A DNA stretch of 55,625 nt from JAVKLU01 sp031538895 (GTDB taxonomy: Bacteria; Pseudomonadota; Gammaproteobacteria; Burkholderiales; Burkholderiaceae), in contig JAVKLU010000003.1 in assembly GCA_031538895.1 (NCBI GenBank), positions 1 to 55,625 on the forward strand, written 5' to 3'. The notes under the pieces were generated by a model. It saw only the letters and a list, made by a program, of their open reading frames with translations, did not search any database and had not been told where the DNA came from. Below, in pieces: positions 1-8,101 of the stretch; within the stretch, counting starts at the first letter, position 1; each line of letters begins with the position of its first letter. The translations under genes and the position numbers were made by a program.

Positions 1-141
1 GAGTTGCGCCTCCAATACAAAACCACCATCCACCATGTGCGCGCCCCCAAGGCACTCACTGTGCGACGAAGCAATCTCTGACACCGCGACATACTCTCCA
101 CGCAATTTGTCAAATTTAAGCTTATACAGTTTTGTATTCAT
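1..141 (-). CDS. N-terminus of large secreted FHA/autotransporter-like protein (partial)
   Basis: The first 47 codons of a gene run off the left edge of the window. The translation begins MNTKLYKLKFDKLRGEYVAV and continues SEIASSH. This matches the extended signal peptide region (ESPR) pattern of large type V secreted proteins: M-N-x-x-Y-K/R, then hydrophobic/N/D, then G-x-x-VAVSE. In betaproteobacteria the ESPR precedes the signal peptide of filamentous-haemagglutinin (TpsA) proteins and long autotransporters and slows Sec targeting. No good Shine-Dalgarno is visible upstream of the ATG at 139-141. Only the ESPR can be judged; passenger type and length are unknown. A TpsB-like gene lies 12 kb away on the same strand, but partnership is only a guess. 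Confidence 0.62.
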   Translation of the reverse strand, partial: MNTKLYKLKFDKLRGEYVAVSEIASSHSECLGGAHMVDGGFVLEAQL

Positions 142-506
142 AATAACTAAGCAACTAAGTAACTAACTAAATAAATAAATAAATAATTAAACCGAATTTT
201 TCAAATGAAAAACTCACTCTAAAAATAATACCCGAAAAAAATCGAGCGAACATGAAAATATTTATACTTTTTTTACAACATTAAGTCAAGTATAACTTCA
301 TTTTATTTATTAAGTAAATATCCTAACTAATTGTTTTTAAAGGGTTTTCAAATTCATTACCTTCTAATCCGTTAAAAGTTAAATACGTCTAAAAACGAAA
401 AACTTATCCCCAAAGCAGTGAAATTATTAAGGGCGTCATGTTTTTAAGTACCCGTAAAACATAAACTGAGTCACATCAAACCAAAAAATAGCCCCACAAA
501 TTGAAA
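142..506. other. AT-rich intergenic region between two minus-strand genes
   Basis: These 365 bases separate the uvrC 3' end from the start of the ESPR gene. The region is very AT-rich, with short TAAC/TAAA runs at about 147-185 (a five-fold AAAT-like stretch). It presumably holds the promoter of the partial secreted-protein gene. I see no convincing ORF, tRNA or strong intrinsic terminator in it. Confidence 0.5.
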
Positions 507-2441
507 TTAGTGCAAAAAGTGATGTATTTTTTGCGCCAATGAATGTGAGATGCCGTCGACTTTGGCGATGTCTTCAACGCTAGCATCGGCAACAGCGCGC
601 AAACTGCCAAAGCGAAGCAACAATTTTTGCCGACGTTTGGCTCCAATTCCTTCCATTTGCTCCAATGATGAATGTTGGCGCGCTTTTGCACGCGCCGTGC
701 GCATCCCCGTAATGGCAAAGCGATGCGCCTCATCGCGGATATTGGCAAGCCATAACAGGGCTTTACTGTCGTTAGACAATTCCAAAGGGGCGCGACCGTC
801 GGCACGATGAAAAGTTTCTAAGCCCACTTTACGACCTTCTCCTTTTGAAATGCCGACAATTTTCTCGATCGTCAGTCCCAACTCGACAAACACCGATCGC
901 GCGACTTCGACTTGACCCTTACCGCCATCAATCAAAACCAAGTCTGGAAAATCCACCAAACCTTTTTCCACATGGCGCGTGTAATGACGCCGTAAAGCCT
1001 CTCGCAATGCACCATAATCATCGCCGCCTTGATGTGGGTTGGGATTTAGCGCAGTGATTTTTTGCCCAATGTTGTAACGCCGATACAAGCGGTTGGCAAA
1101 TGTCAAACCTTGGTAAACCACGCACGCGACTTGCGTCGCTTCGCCTTGCGTATGGCTGGCATCAAAACATTCGACCTTAAATTGCATTGGGTCTTCTGGC
1201 GCAATCACTTGCAAAGCATTTAGGGCGGCATACAGTTTTTCTTGTTGTGCCTGGTTTTGTAACAAGGATTCGTTCAGCGCGCGCAGTGCGCCTTTTTGCG
1301 CCAAGTCATACCATTGCAGCGCAACCTTGTGGCTTCCTCTGTGCGCATTCTGCGCACGGGTCAAAACACGAATTTTTTGTCCGCATTGACGTGTTAAAAA
1401 ATTCTGCACCGTTTCTTCTGGCTGATGGCTCAAAAACAACACCGGCGGCGCGAGGTGTTGACTGTAATGTTGCATCAAAAAAGGTTGCAAGATGCCAAAA
1501 AATTCCTGTAAGGCCTGATTTTCAGCGTCGTCCGTACGCACAAACTCAGGAGCATCAACCAAGACCGATGAGAGATCAATCCGATTACTGTGAAAGGCGC
1601 GATCTCCTAAATGTCGTCCGTTGCGCACCATTGCCACGTTCACCACTGCATGGCCCGCACGATACGCACACGCCAAAATATCCATGTTCAGGTCCTGCCC
1701 CTTGCCTTCTATCACCTCGACACTTTGTTGCGCACCCACAGAAGACAGCGCCGTAATTTGATCACGCACTTGCGCCGCGTCTTCAAACCTTAGCGCATCA
1801 GAATGCGCCTGCATCCGCCGTCCCAATTCATCCAAAATCGCGTTGACATCACCGCGCAAAAACCGCGCGGCACTCTCAATTTGCGCACGGTATTCATCCG
1901 CGCTAATCAAGTTCACACAGGGCGCCGAGCATCGTTTGATTTGATGCAGTAAGCACGGTCGACTGCGATGATTGAAAACACTATCAGTGCAGGTTCGTAA
2001 TTGAAAAATTTTTTGCAATAACTGCATCGCTTCACGCAAAGCATCGCTATTGGGATAGGGTCCAAAAAATTGATTGTCATGATCAAGACTGCCCCGAAAA
2101 TAGCTCATGCGCGGGTAAGCGTGCGCCGACAATTTGATATAGGGATAACTTTTATCGTCGCGAAACAAAATGTTGTAATACGGTTTGAGTGCTTTGATCA
2201 GATGATTTTCTAACAGCAAGGCATCGGTCTCGCTCGCGGTCACCGTGGTTTCCAGCGTCGCGATGCGCTTCACCATCAAAGCAATTCTCGGACTCAAGGC
2301 GCGCGTACTAAAGTAACTGCTGACTCGATTTTTTAAATCACGCGCTTTGCCCACATATAAGGAAGTGCCTTCGCGATCAAAGTAGCGATAAACCCCTGGT
2401 AAATGGGGTAAGCGGTTGATTTGATCAAGGAGTTCAGTCAT
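507..2441 (-). CDS. uvrC: UvrABC system protein C
   Basis: This is excision nuclease subunit C of nucleotide excision repair, which makes the dual incision on a UvrB-marked lesion. The 644-residue length is normal. A GIY-YIG nuclease domain opens the protein (GVYRYF and YVGKARDLKNRVSSYF, residues about 15-45). A UVR motif that contacts UvrB lies near residues 200-230 (LRFEDAAQVRDQI). The RNase H-like second nuclease has CFDASHTQGE and VLIDGGKGQ. Two helix-hairpin-helix motifs close the protein (MEGIGAKRRQKLL and VDGISHSLAQKI). The gene lies 11 bp downstream of smpB on the same strand, so the two are probably co-transcribed. Confidence 0.97.
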   Translation of the reverse strand: MTELLDQINRLPHLPGVYRYFDREGTSLYVGKARDLKNRVSSYFSTRALSPRIALMVKRIATLETTVTASETDALLLENHLIKALKPYYNILFRDDKSYPYIKLSAHAYPRMSYFRGSLDHDNQFFGPYPNSDALREAMQLLQKIFQLRTCTDSVFNHRSRPCLLHQIKRCSAPCVNLISADEYRAQIESAARFLRGDVNAILDELGRRMQAHSDALRFEDAAQVRDQITALSSVGAQQSVEVIEGKGQDLNMDILACAYRAGHAVVNVAMVRNGRHLGDRAFHSNRIDLSSVLVDAPEFVRTDDAENQALQEFFGILQPFLMQHYSQHLAPPVLFLSHQPEETVQNFLTRQCGQKIRVLTRAQNAHRGSHKVALQWYDLAQKGALRALNESLLQNQAQQEKLYAALNALQVIAPEDPMQFKVECFDASHTQGEATQVACVVYQGLTFANRLYRRYNIGQKITALNPNPHQGGDDYGALREALRRHYTRHVEKGLVDFPDLVLIDGGKGQVEVARSVFVELGLTIEKIVGISKGEGRKVGLETFHRADGRAPLELSNDSKALLWLANIRDEAHRFAITGMRTARAKARQHSSLEQMEGIGAKRRQKLLLRFGSLRAVADASVEDIAKVDGISHSLAQKIHHFLH

Positions 2442-2452
2442 CGCGACAAGAA

Positions 2453-2905
2453 TTAACGGTTGGCGATTTTCATAATGCGTTGCTTATCACGCGCCCATTC
2501 TTTTTGTTTTTCACTTTCGCGCTTGTCGTATTGCTTTTTACCTTTAGCCAAACCAATTTCGCATTTAATCCGTCCCCGCTGCAAATGCAAGTTCAAAGGA
2601 ACTAAGGTATAACCCGCACGTTCGACTTTACCGATCAATTTACTAATTTGATCGGCATGTAACAATAATTTACGATTCCGTTCAGCAATCGGTGAAATAT
2701 GGGTCGACGCAGAACCCAAAGGACTGATATGTGCGCCAAACAAATACAATTGGGCACCTCGAATAAGTACGTAGGCCTCATTGATTTGCGCGCGCCCCGC
2801 ACGGATCGCTTTGACTTCCCATCCTTCGAGTACCAATCCGGCTTCTAACCGATCCTCAATAAAAAAATTGTGGGTCGCTTTTCTGTTTTCTGTAATTGGT
2901 TTCAT
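2453..2905 (-). CDS. smpB: SsrA-binding protein
   Basis: SmpB binds tmRNA and brings it to stalled ribosomes for trans-translation. From the ATG at 2903-2905 the protein is 150 residues, the usual length. It shows NRKATHNFFIEDRLEAGLVL and GWEVKAIRAG near the N-terminus, and ends in the basic tail KRESEKQKEWARDKQRIMK. An upstream in-frame start at 2941 would add 12 residues with no family counterpart and overlap ratA more, so the 2905 start is preferred. Its ATG overlaps the divergent ratA ATG by two bases. Confidence 0.96.
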   Translation of the reverse strand: MKPITENRKATHNFFIEDRLEAGLVLEGWEVKAIRAGRAQINEAYVLIRGAQLYLFGAHISPLGSASTHISPIAERNRKLLLHADQISKLIGKVERAGYTLVPLNLHLQRGRIKCEIGLAKGKKQYDKRESEKQKEWARDKQRIMKIANR

Positions 2906-3341
2906 GAAAAAAATTGAAAAATCAATGTTGGTTCCGTTCACTGCGGCAGCGATGTTTGTCTTGGTGCAAGATGTTCCGCGTTATGGCGAATTTTTGCCTT
3001 GGTGCGAAAGCGCCGAAGTATTAGAGCGTAATGAGCACGACTCCTTGGCGCAACTGAATATCAATTTCCAAGGATTGAAAATGTCTTTGAGCACGCGTAA
3101 CACTCCCATCGAAAATCAATCCATCAAAATGACCTTACACCAAGGACCATTCAAGCATCTGGTAGGTTATTGGCAGTTTAGCCCAATCTCTGACCAAGCG
3201 TGCAAAATCAATCTGGTGTTGGAATACAGTTTTACCAATTTTGTCATGGAGAAAATCTTAGGGCAAGTGTTTGGCAAACTCGCCGACGGTTTGGTTGAAG
3301 CATTTTATCGTCGCGCGCAATCGGTTTATGGCCATGCATAA
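2904..3341 (+). CDS. ratA: RatA/COQ10-like START-domain protein
   Basis: A 145-residue polyketide-cyclase/START-fold protein of the RatA (YfjG) / coenzyme Q-binding COQ10 family. Characteristic segments are the start MKKIEKSMLVPF, DVPRYGEFLPWCESAEVLE, and the C-terminal FGKLADGLVEAFYRRAQSVYG. E. coli RatA was described as a toxin blocking 70S assembly, while COQ10 homologues bind ubiquinone; sequence alone does not decide between these roles. The start matches the family N-terminus. It shares two bases with the start codon of divergent smpB, an arrangement that leaves the ratA ribosome-binding site inside smpB. The 3' end overlaps rnfH, so translation is probably coupled. Confidence 0.88.
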   Translation: MKKIEKSMLVPFTAAAMFVLVQDVPRYGEFLPWCESAEVLERNEHDSLAQLNINFQGLKMSLSTRNTPIENQSIKMTLHQGPFKHLVGYWQFSPISDQACKINLVLEYSFTNFVMEKILGQVFGKLADGLVEAFYRRAQSVYGHA

Positions 3342-3651
3342 AAATAATCCCATCACTATTACTTGCGCGCTGTGGTACGAGGATCGTTATCACGAAGTTG
3401 AAGTCATTCTTCCCGTCAACAAGAACGTCTTCGCGAATACTCATCCTACTATTGACGAGGCCTTATGCGCGCTGGCGAAACAACAGACAGAATTGCATTA
3501 CGATACTTTGATTCAACGCAGTGTCGGGATTTTTGGCATCATCAAAAATTTACACAATCCAATCCACGATCAAGATCGCATCGAAATTTATGAACCCTTG
3601 CGCGTTGACCCCAAAGAAGCGCGCTTACGACGCCTGCGTAAAAAAACGTAA
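3328..3651 (+). CDS. rnfH: RnfH family protein
   Basis: A small ubiquitin-like-fold protein of the RnfH (YfjF) family, about 107 residues, customarily encoded directly after ratA. Recognisable features are the strand ITCALWYEDRYHEVEVILP and the end RIEIYEPLRVDPKEARLRRL, which is diagnostic of the family. Two ATG codons (3328 and 3334) are possible; both lie inside the last codons of ratA, giving a coding overlap of 8-14 bp. The molecular function is not established. An intrinsic terminator follows 60 bp downstream. Confidence 0.85.
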   Translation: MAMHKNNPITITCALWYEDRYHEVEVILPVNKNVFANTHPTIDEALCALAKQQTELHYDTLIQRSVGIFGIIKNLHNPIHDQDRIEIYEPLRVDPKEARLRRLRKKT

Positions 3652-3711
3652 AGCTGAATGATGAATGACGAATGACTGAAAACTTCATCACACCAATCAA
3701 AAAAACTCAAC

Positions 3712-3739
3712 AAAAAACCCGACCGAAGTCGGGTTTTTT
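3712..3739. terminator. Bidirectional intrinsic terminator between rnfH and HU gene
   Basis: The sequence is A6, then CCCGAC, loop CGAA, GTCGGG, then T6. The six-pair GC-rich stem with a stable tetraloop and flanking A and T runs can end transcription from both sides, which fits the convergent genes rnfH (plus) and hupB (minus). Confidence 0.92.
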
Positions 3740-3782
3740 ATCATTACGCACTGATTCAAAAAACGAGTCAAGACGGAATAAA

Positions 3783-4064
3783 TTACTTACGTTTGTTCAC
3801 CGCATCTTTAAATGCTTTACCCGCGCGGAAACGCACTGTTTTAGCGGCTGCAATTTTAATTTTTTCACCCGTACTTGGATTACGTCCATTACGTGCAGCG
3901 CGCTTCCCACTCAAAAATGTACCAAAACCAATCAGTTGAACCTCTTGCCCTTTAGTCACGGCCTTAACAACAGCAGTGGTAATTGCCGCAAGTGTCGCTC
4001 CTGATTTAACTTTAGAAAGACCAGTTTCTTTTGCAATGATGTCAATAAGTTCTGCTTTATTCAT
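3783..4064 (-). CDS. hupB: DNA-binding protein HU
   Basis: A 93-residue HU-family histone-like protein that bends and compacts DNA. It starts MNKAELIDIIAKETGLSK and contains the family signature GFGTFLSGKRAARNGRNPSTG followed by KIAAAKTVRFRAGKAFKDAV. Residue pattern and length favour HU over IHF. A good Shine-Dalgarno (AGGAG, 7 nt before the ATG) supports the start. It is monocistronic, ending at the shared terminator at 3712-3739. Upstream (4095-4125) lies an imperfect inverted repeat (AATTGC/GCAATT) of unknown meaning. Confidence 0.96.
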   Translation of the reverse strand: MNKAELIDIIAKETGLSKVKSGATLAAITTAVVKAVTKGQEVQLIGFGTFLSGKRAARNGRNPSTGEKIKIAAAKTVRFRAGKAFKDAVNKRK

Positions 4065-4309
4065 AAAAGGCTCCTAAAAAAATGAGAGACTTTGTGTAAT
4101 TGCCTCAGAACAACGGAGCAATTATGCAAAGCCGCCGATATTCTACACATAAATGATAAAGCGGCTCCGCGCCCTTTTTACGCAAAAAAAATAATTGTTT
4201 AACCGTCAAAAAACTCTTATATCAAGGCTTAAAATTTTTAAATAAATTGGCGATAATCACGCGCTTATTCTTCAGTTTACAAATCAATTTTTCAAAAACA
4301 TCCGCACAC

Positions 4310-5227
4310 ATGGATGACTTTATCCCCCTCATTGCCGCCTGTATCAGCTCTGCTGTGCCTATCTTGTTAGCGGGCTTAGGTTTGCTGATTAATGAACGCG
4401 CAGGCGTACTCAATCTGGGTGCAGAAGGCATGATGTTAGTTGCAGGAATGTTGGCGTTTGCGACCAGTTACTACACACAATCCCCCACTTTAGGTTTTGT
4501 CGTTGGCGCATTGGGCGGCATGGCAATGGCCAGTTTGTTTGCCTTAATGGCTTTAGGACTGTCAACGAATCAAGTCGCCACTGGATTAGCACTGTCCTTA
4601 TTTGGCACCGGCTTATCCGCGTTTATCGGACAAAAATTTGTCGGCCTCGCGCTGCCTACATACACACCCGTCATTCCTTTTTTAAGCGATATTCCTTGGT
4701 TAGGGCCGGCTTTATTCCGCTTGCATCCTCTGGCCTATATCAGCTTTGCCTTATGCGCTGCCATCGCGTACTTTTTGTATCACACCCGCGCCGGTTTAGT
4801 TTTGCGCGCCATCGGTGAATCACCAGAATCCGCACACGCCTTGGGTTATCCCGTCAGAATGATTCGTTTTTACGCGCTTTCATTCGGCGGTGCTTTATGC
4901 GGTTTAGCGGGTGCGTATGTGTCAACGGTTTACACGCCAATGTGGGTTGAAGGCCTGATCAGCGGACGCGGTTGGATCGCGCTAGCCTTAACCACTTTTG
5001 CCACATGGCGCCCGTGGCGATTATTGTTTGGCGCCTTATTATTTGGCACTGTGATGATTGCGCAGTTTTATATACAGGCTTTAGGTGTCGATATGCCTTC
5101 GCAAATCTTGTCGATGTTGCCCTACCTCGCCACTATTATTGTGTTGATCTTAATCTCACGCAATCCGCAATGGATTGCGCTGAATATGCCCAGCGCGCTA
5201 GGCAAGCCTTTTCGCGGTGGTGATTAG
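4310..5227 (+). CDS. BMP-type ABC transporter permease (nucleoside-like)
   Basis: A 305-residue polytopic inner-membrane permease of the branched-chain amino acid/ribose permease superfamily, in the branch paired with BMP (Med/PnrA-like) binding lipoproteins that usually import nucleosides. The signature LLINERAGVLNLGAEGMML is near residue 25, with about eight hydrophobic segments and AIGESPESAHALGYPVRMIR in a cytoplasmic loop, the EAA-like ATPase contact. The start at 4310 is chosen because the 21 codons before it look like leader. The BMP lipoprotein follows after 119 bp. No ATPase or first permease precedes it: upstream is the divergent HU gene. Confidence 0.87.
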   Translation: MDDFIPLIAACISSAVPILLAGLGLLINERAGVLNLGAEGMMLVAGMLAFATSYYTQSPTLGFVVGALGGMAMASLFALMALGLSTNQVATGLALSLFGTGLSAFIGQKFVGLALPTYTPVIPFLSDIPWLGPALFRLHPLAYISFALCAAIAYFLYHTRAGLVLRAIGESPESAHALGYPVRMIRFYALSFGGALCGLAGAYVSTVYTPMWVEGLISGRGWIALALTTFATWRPWRLLFGALLFGTVMIAQFYIQALGVDMPSQILSMLPYLATIIVLILISRNPQWIALNMPSALGKPFRGGD

Positions 5228-5346
5228 ATGGGGATTATGTGGTGATTACAGCGTCGCTAAAGAAAAAATTCTAATTTTTGCCTACTGATGTTGTTCCTTT
5301 TCTTTTAATTCATTTTTTTAATCGCTGTTTTTTTATTGGAGTTTTT

Positions 5347-6489
5347 ATGAATTACGCCCGTCGTTTGTTGTTAATTTCTGCGTTCGCTGCAATCGCCTCC
5401 ATCGCCTTAACGGCTTGTGGCAAAAAAGATCAAGCCGTGAGTTCTGCTAGTGCAACTGCCGCCAGTGCAACTGCCGCCACTGCTGATGCGCTCAAAATTG
5501 CTTTTGTCTATATTGGTCCTGTCGGTGATGGTGGTTGGACTTTTGCGCATGATCAAGCACGTAAAGCAGTCGAAACACAATTTGGAAGCAAAGTCAAAAC
5601 CACTTTTGTAGAAAGCGTTCCAGAATCTGCCGCTGATGCAGAACGTGTTTTTCGTGATCTTGCCAGCCAAGGTAATAAATTAATTTTTGGTACGACTTTT
5701 GGTTATCAAGACGCGATGCTAAAAGTGGCGAAAGATTTTCCAGAAGTTCATTTTGAACACGCAACTGGATTTAAAAACGCGACTAACTTAGCCCAATACG
5801 ACGCACGAACTTATGAAGGTGCTTATTTAGCTGGTGTAGTCGCCGGCGAAATGACCAAAAGCAATAAATTGGGAGTAGTTGCTTCAGTGCCTATTCCTGA
5901 AGTGATCCGTAACATTAACGCCTTCACTTTAGGGGCTCAATCAGTGAATCCAAAAATTTCGACCAAAGTGGTTTGGGTTAACGCTTGGTTCAACCCAGGT
6001 AAAGAGCGTGAAGCCGCAAGCACATTGATCGCTCAAGGCGCTGATGTGTTGATGCAAAACACGGACTCTCCTGCGGTATTACAAACAGCTGCAGAAAAAG
6101 GCGTTTATGCATTCGGTTGGGACAGCGATATGAGCGCATACGGCCCTAAAGCACATTTGGCCTCGTCAGTCATTAAATGGACGCCGTATTACATCGCACG
6201 CACGCAAGCGGCTTTAGACGGCAAATGGACGACCAGCTTCACTTGGGGCGGGATTAAAGAAGGCATGATCGACCAAGTATCGTATAACGAAAAAGTGTCC
6301 ACTCAATTACGCGCAAAAATCGATACGATCAAAGCTGGCTTGAAAGACGGTAGCTTTACCGTTTGGCAAGGCCCGATCGCTGACAACACGGGTAAAGTAT
6401 TGGTCAAAAAAGGGGAAGCGCTGAACGATGATGCATTGCATGGTCTAAAAGTATTTGTTCGCGGTGTGGATGGAAAAGTCCCCAGTTAA
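5347..6489 (+). CDS. BMP family ABC transporter substrate-binding lipoprotein
   Basis: A 380-residue periplasmic binding lipoprotein of the BMP/Med/PnrA family. A lipoprotein signal peptide ends in lipobox LTAC with Cys24, followed by an Ala/Ser/Thr linker containing a short duplication (SATAASATAAT). The mature domain starts LKIAFVYIGPVGDGGWTFAH and contains GTTFGYQDAMLKVAKDFPEV and DARTYEGAYLAG, typical of the family. It likely delivers a purine nucleoside or related ligand to the permease encoded just upstream. The ATG at 5347 has GGAG about 6 nt before it. A terminator follows at 6634. Confidence 0.92.
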   Translation: MNYARRLLLISAFAAIASIALTACGKKDQAVSSASATAASATAATADALKIAFVYIGPVGDGGWTFAHDQARKAVETQFGSKVKTTFVESVPESAADAERVFRDLASQGNKLIFGTTFGYQDAMLKVAKDFPEVHFEHATGFKNATNLAQYDARTYEGAYLAGVVAGEMTKSNKLGVVASVPIPEVIRNINAFTLGAQSVNPKISTKVVWVNAWFNPGKEREAASTLIAQGADVLMQNTDSPAVLQTAAEKGVYAFGWDSDMSAYGPKAHLASSVIKWTPYYIARTQAALDGKWTTSFTWGGIKEGMIDQVSYNEKVSTQLRAKIDTIKAGLKDGSFTVWQGPIADNTGKVLVKKGEALNDDALHGLKVFVRGVDGKVPS

Positions 6490-6582
6490 GCACTACTTGT
6501 TAAGCACGATTTTTTAATCGCGCAGTCATCAAAAATTGGCGCAAAATGAATTTATATCAGCGTCCTTAGTTGTATAGAACGA

Positions 6583-6632
6583 GTCTCCCCGTGGTGTCTC
6601 CCCGTGGTGTCTCTCCATGGGGTCTTCCGTGG
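6583..6632. repeat. Short tandem repeat, 13-bp unit
   Basis: Two exact copies of GTCTCCCCGTGGT (6583-6608) are followed by a degenerate copy (GTCTCTCCATGGG) and an 11-base remnant ending at 6632. The array lies in the 313-bp gap between the BMP lipoprotein and the MFS gene, immediately before the terminator at 6634-6672. The rest of the gap (6673-6802) shows no gene. Confidence 0.8.
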
Positions 6633-6633
6633 C

Positions 6634-6672
6634 ATCTCCCGTCTGTGCACGCGCATATACGGGAGATTTTTT
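6634..6672 (+). terminator. Intrinsic terminator after BMP lipoprotein gene
   Basis: The nine-pair stem ATCTCCCGT/ACGGGAGAT with a 16-nt loop is followed by T6. It sits 145 bp after the lipoprotein stop and would end the permease-lipoprotein transcript before the MFS gene. Confidence 0.85.
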
Positions 6673-6802
6673 ATCGACGTGTCATTGGCAGAACGGCGTT
6701 TGTCGTGCGCCACCCATGGTCTTTTTGGGCCCCCAGCGCGGCAAAAAACATCTCAGAGCAACTATTCAGAATATCCTTAACCTTTCTCCAGCTTTCTAGA
6801 AT

Positions 6803-8023
6803 ATGGCGCTCGATAATTTTTCAGTACTGTGGAACCATAAACCTTTCATGCGTTTTTGGTGTGCACGATTGTTTGGAGTCAGCGCCAATCAAATGATGTT
6901 AGTGGTATTAAGTTGGCAAATGTATGAACTCACCGGCAGCGCCTGGGAGTTAGGCCTGGTGGGCCTGTGTCAATTTTTGCCGGCATTATTACTCACCATC
7001 CCCGCAGGTTATATCATTGATCATCACCATCGCGCGCGAATTTTTGCCTACTGTTTGTTGGTTCAGCTTTTTATTGTCGGCACCTTGCTTATCAGCACCC
7101 ACTTCGGGTGGATTAACCACTTGATTATTTTGATTTTGTCGGTATTACTGGGCGCGGTGCGTGCATTTCAAATGCCGGCGCAACAAGCAATCACGCCCGT
7201 CCTTGTTCCCCCGCATCTGCTTAGTAAAGCTACTGCCTTCAGTACGACGGGGATGCAAAGCGCCACTATTGGTGCGCCGGCAATCGGAGGATTACTGTAT
7301 GGCTTGGGGGCCGATGTAGTCTACGGCGTATGCCTGATTTTGCTCTTGTACGGTAGCCTCTTGGCCTTTGGTGTGCGTTATCAGCACCAAGTGCGCGCCA
7401 CCGCGCTATCGTGGTTTAGCGCGCTCGATGGATTTCGTTTGATTTGGAATAATAAAACCGTGTTAGGTGCGGTCACTTTAGATTTGTTTGCGGTTTTGTT
7501 CGGTGGCGCGGTCGCGCTACTGCCGATTTTTGCAAAAGAAATTTTGCATGTTGGTCCTTGGGGTGTTGGTTTTCTCCGTGCCGCTCCAGCCTTGGGTGCC
7601 GTCATGATGTCGATCGCCTTAACCTACTGGCCGCTTAAACGCCAGGCCGGTAAAAAACTCATATACGCGGTTGTGGTTTATGGCCTCGCCACCATCGTAT
7701 TCGGAGTTTCCACCAGTTTTATTTTATCTTTTATCGCACTCACAATTTCTGGTGCAGCGGACAGCGTCAGCGTCATCATTCGTTTATCTTTAGTCCAATT
7801 TGAAACACCCGACGATATGCGCGGTAGAGTCAGCGCGGTAAACTCTATTTTTATTGGCGCGTCCAATCAATTAGGCGAATTTGAATCAGGTCTCAGCGCG
7901 GTCGTTTTGGGTCCGGTTGGTTCAGTCCTACTAGGCGGTATCGGTACGCTGCTGATTGCAATGAGCTGGATGAAAATCTTTCCCAGTTTGATACAACGTG
8001 ATGCTTTACAAAAACCATCTTGA
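6803..8023 (+). CDS. MFS transporter (EntS-like, MFS_3 family)
   Basis: A 406-residue major facilitator with about 12 hydrophobic segments, of the EntS/MFS_3 type. The opening FMRFWCARLFGVSANQMMLV, AFQMPAQQAITPVLVP after the fourth segment, and DDMRGRVSAVNSIFIGASNQ near the C-terminal half are typical of this group. Relatives export siderophores or other small molecules; the substrate cannot be read from sequence. No strong Shine-Dalgarno precedes the ATG. The next gene, an ABC exporter, follows after 78 bp, so the pair may form an efflux cluster. Confidence 0.85.
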   Translation: MALDNFSVLWNHKPFMRFWCARLFGVSANQMMLVVLSWQMYELTGSAWELGLVGLCQFLPALLLTIPAGYIIDHHHRARIFAYCLLVQLFIVGTLLISTHFGWINHLIILILSVLLGAVRAFQMPAQQAITPVLVPPHLLSKATAFSTTGMQSATIGAPAIGGLLYGLGADVVYGVCLILLLYGSLLAFGVRYQHQVRATALSWFSALDGFRLIWNNKTVLGAVTLDLFAVLFGGAVALLPIFAKEILHVGPWGVGFLRAAPALGAVMMSIALTYWPLKRQAGKKLIYAVVVYGLATIVFGVSTSFILSFIALTISGAADSVSVIIRLSLVQFETPDDMRGRVSAVNSIFIGASNQLGEFESGLSAVVLGPVGSVLLGGIGTLLIAMSWMKIFPSLIQRDALQKPS

Positions 8024-8101
8024 TCAAGTTGCGTATTTTGAACATTAGTGAACATTCGTGATTATGTATCCCCCATGTACTTCAATTTTTGAGAACTTTC
8101 G

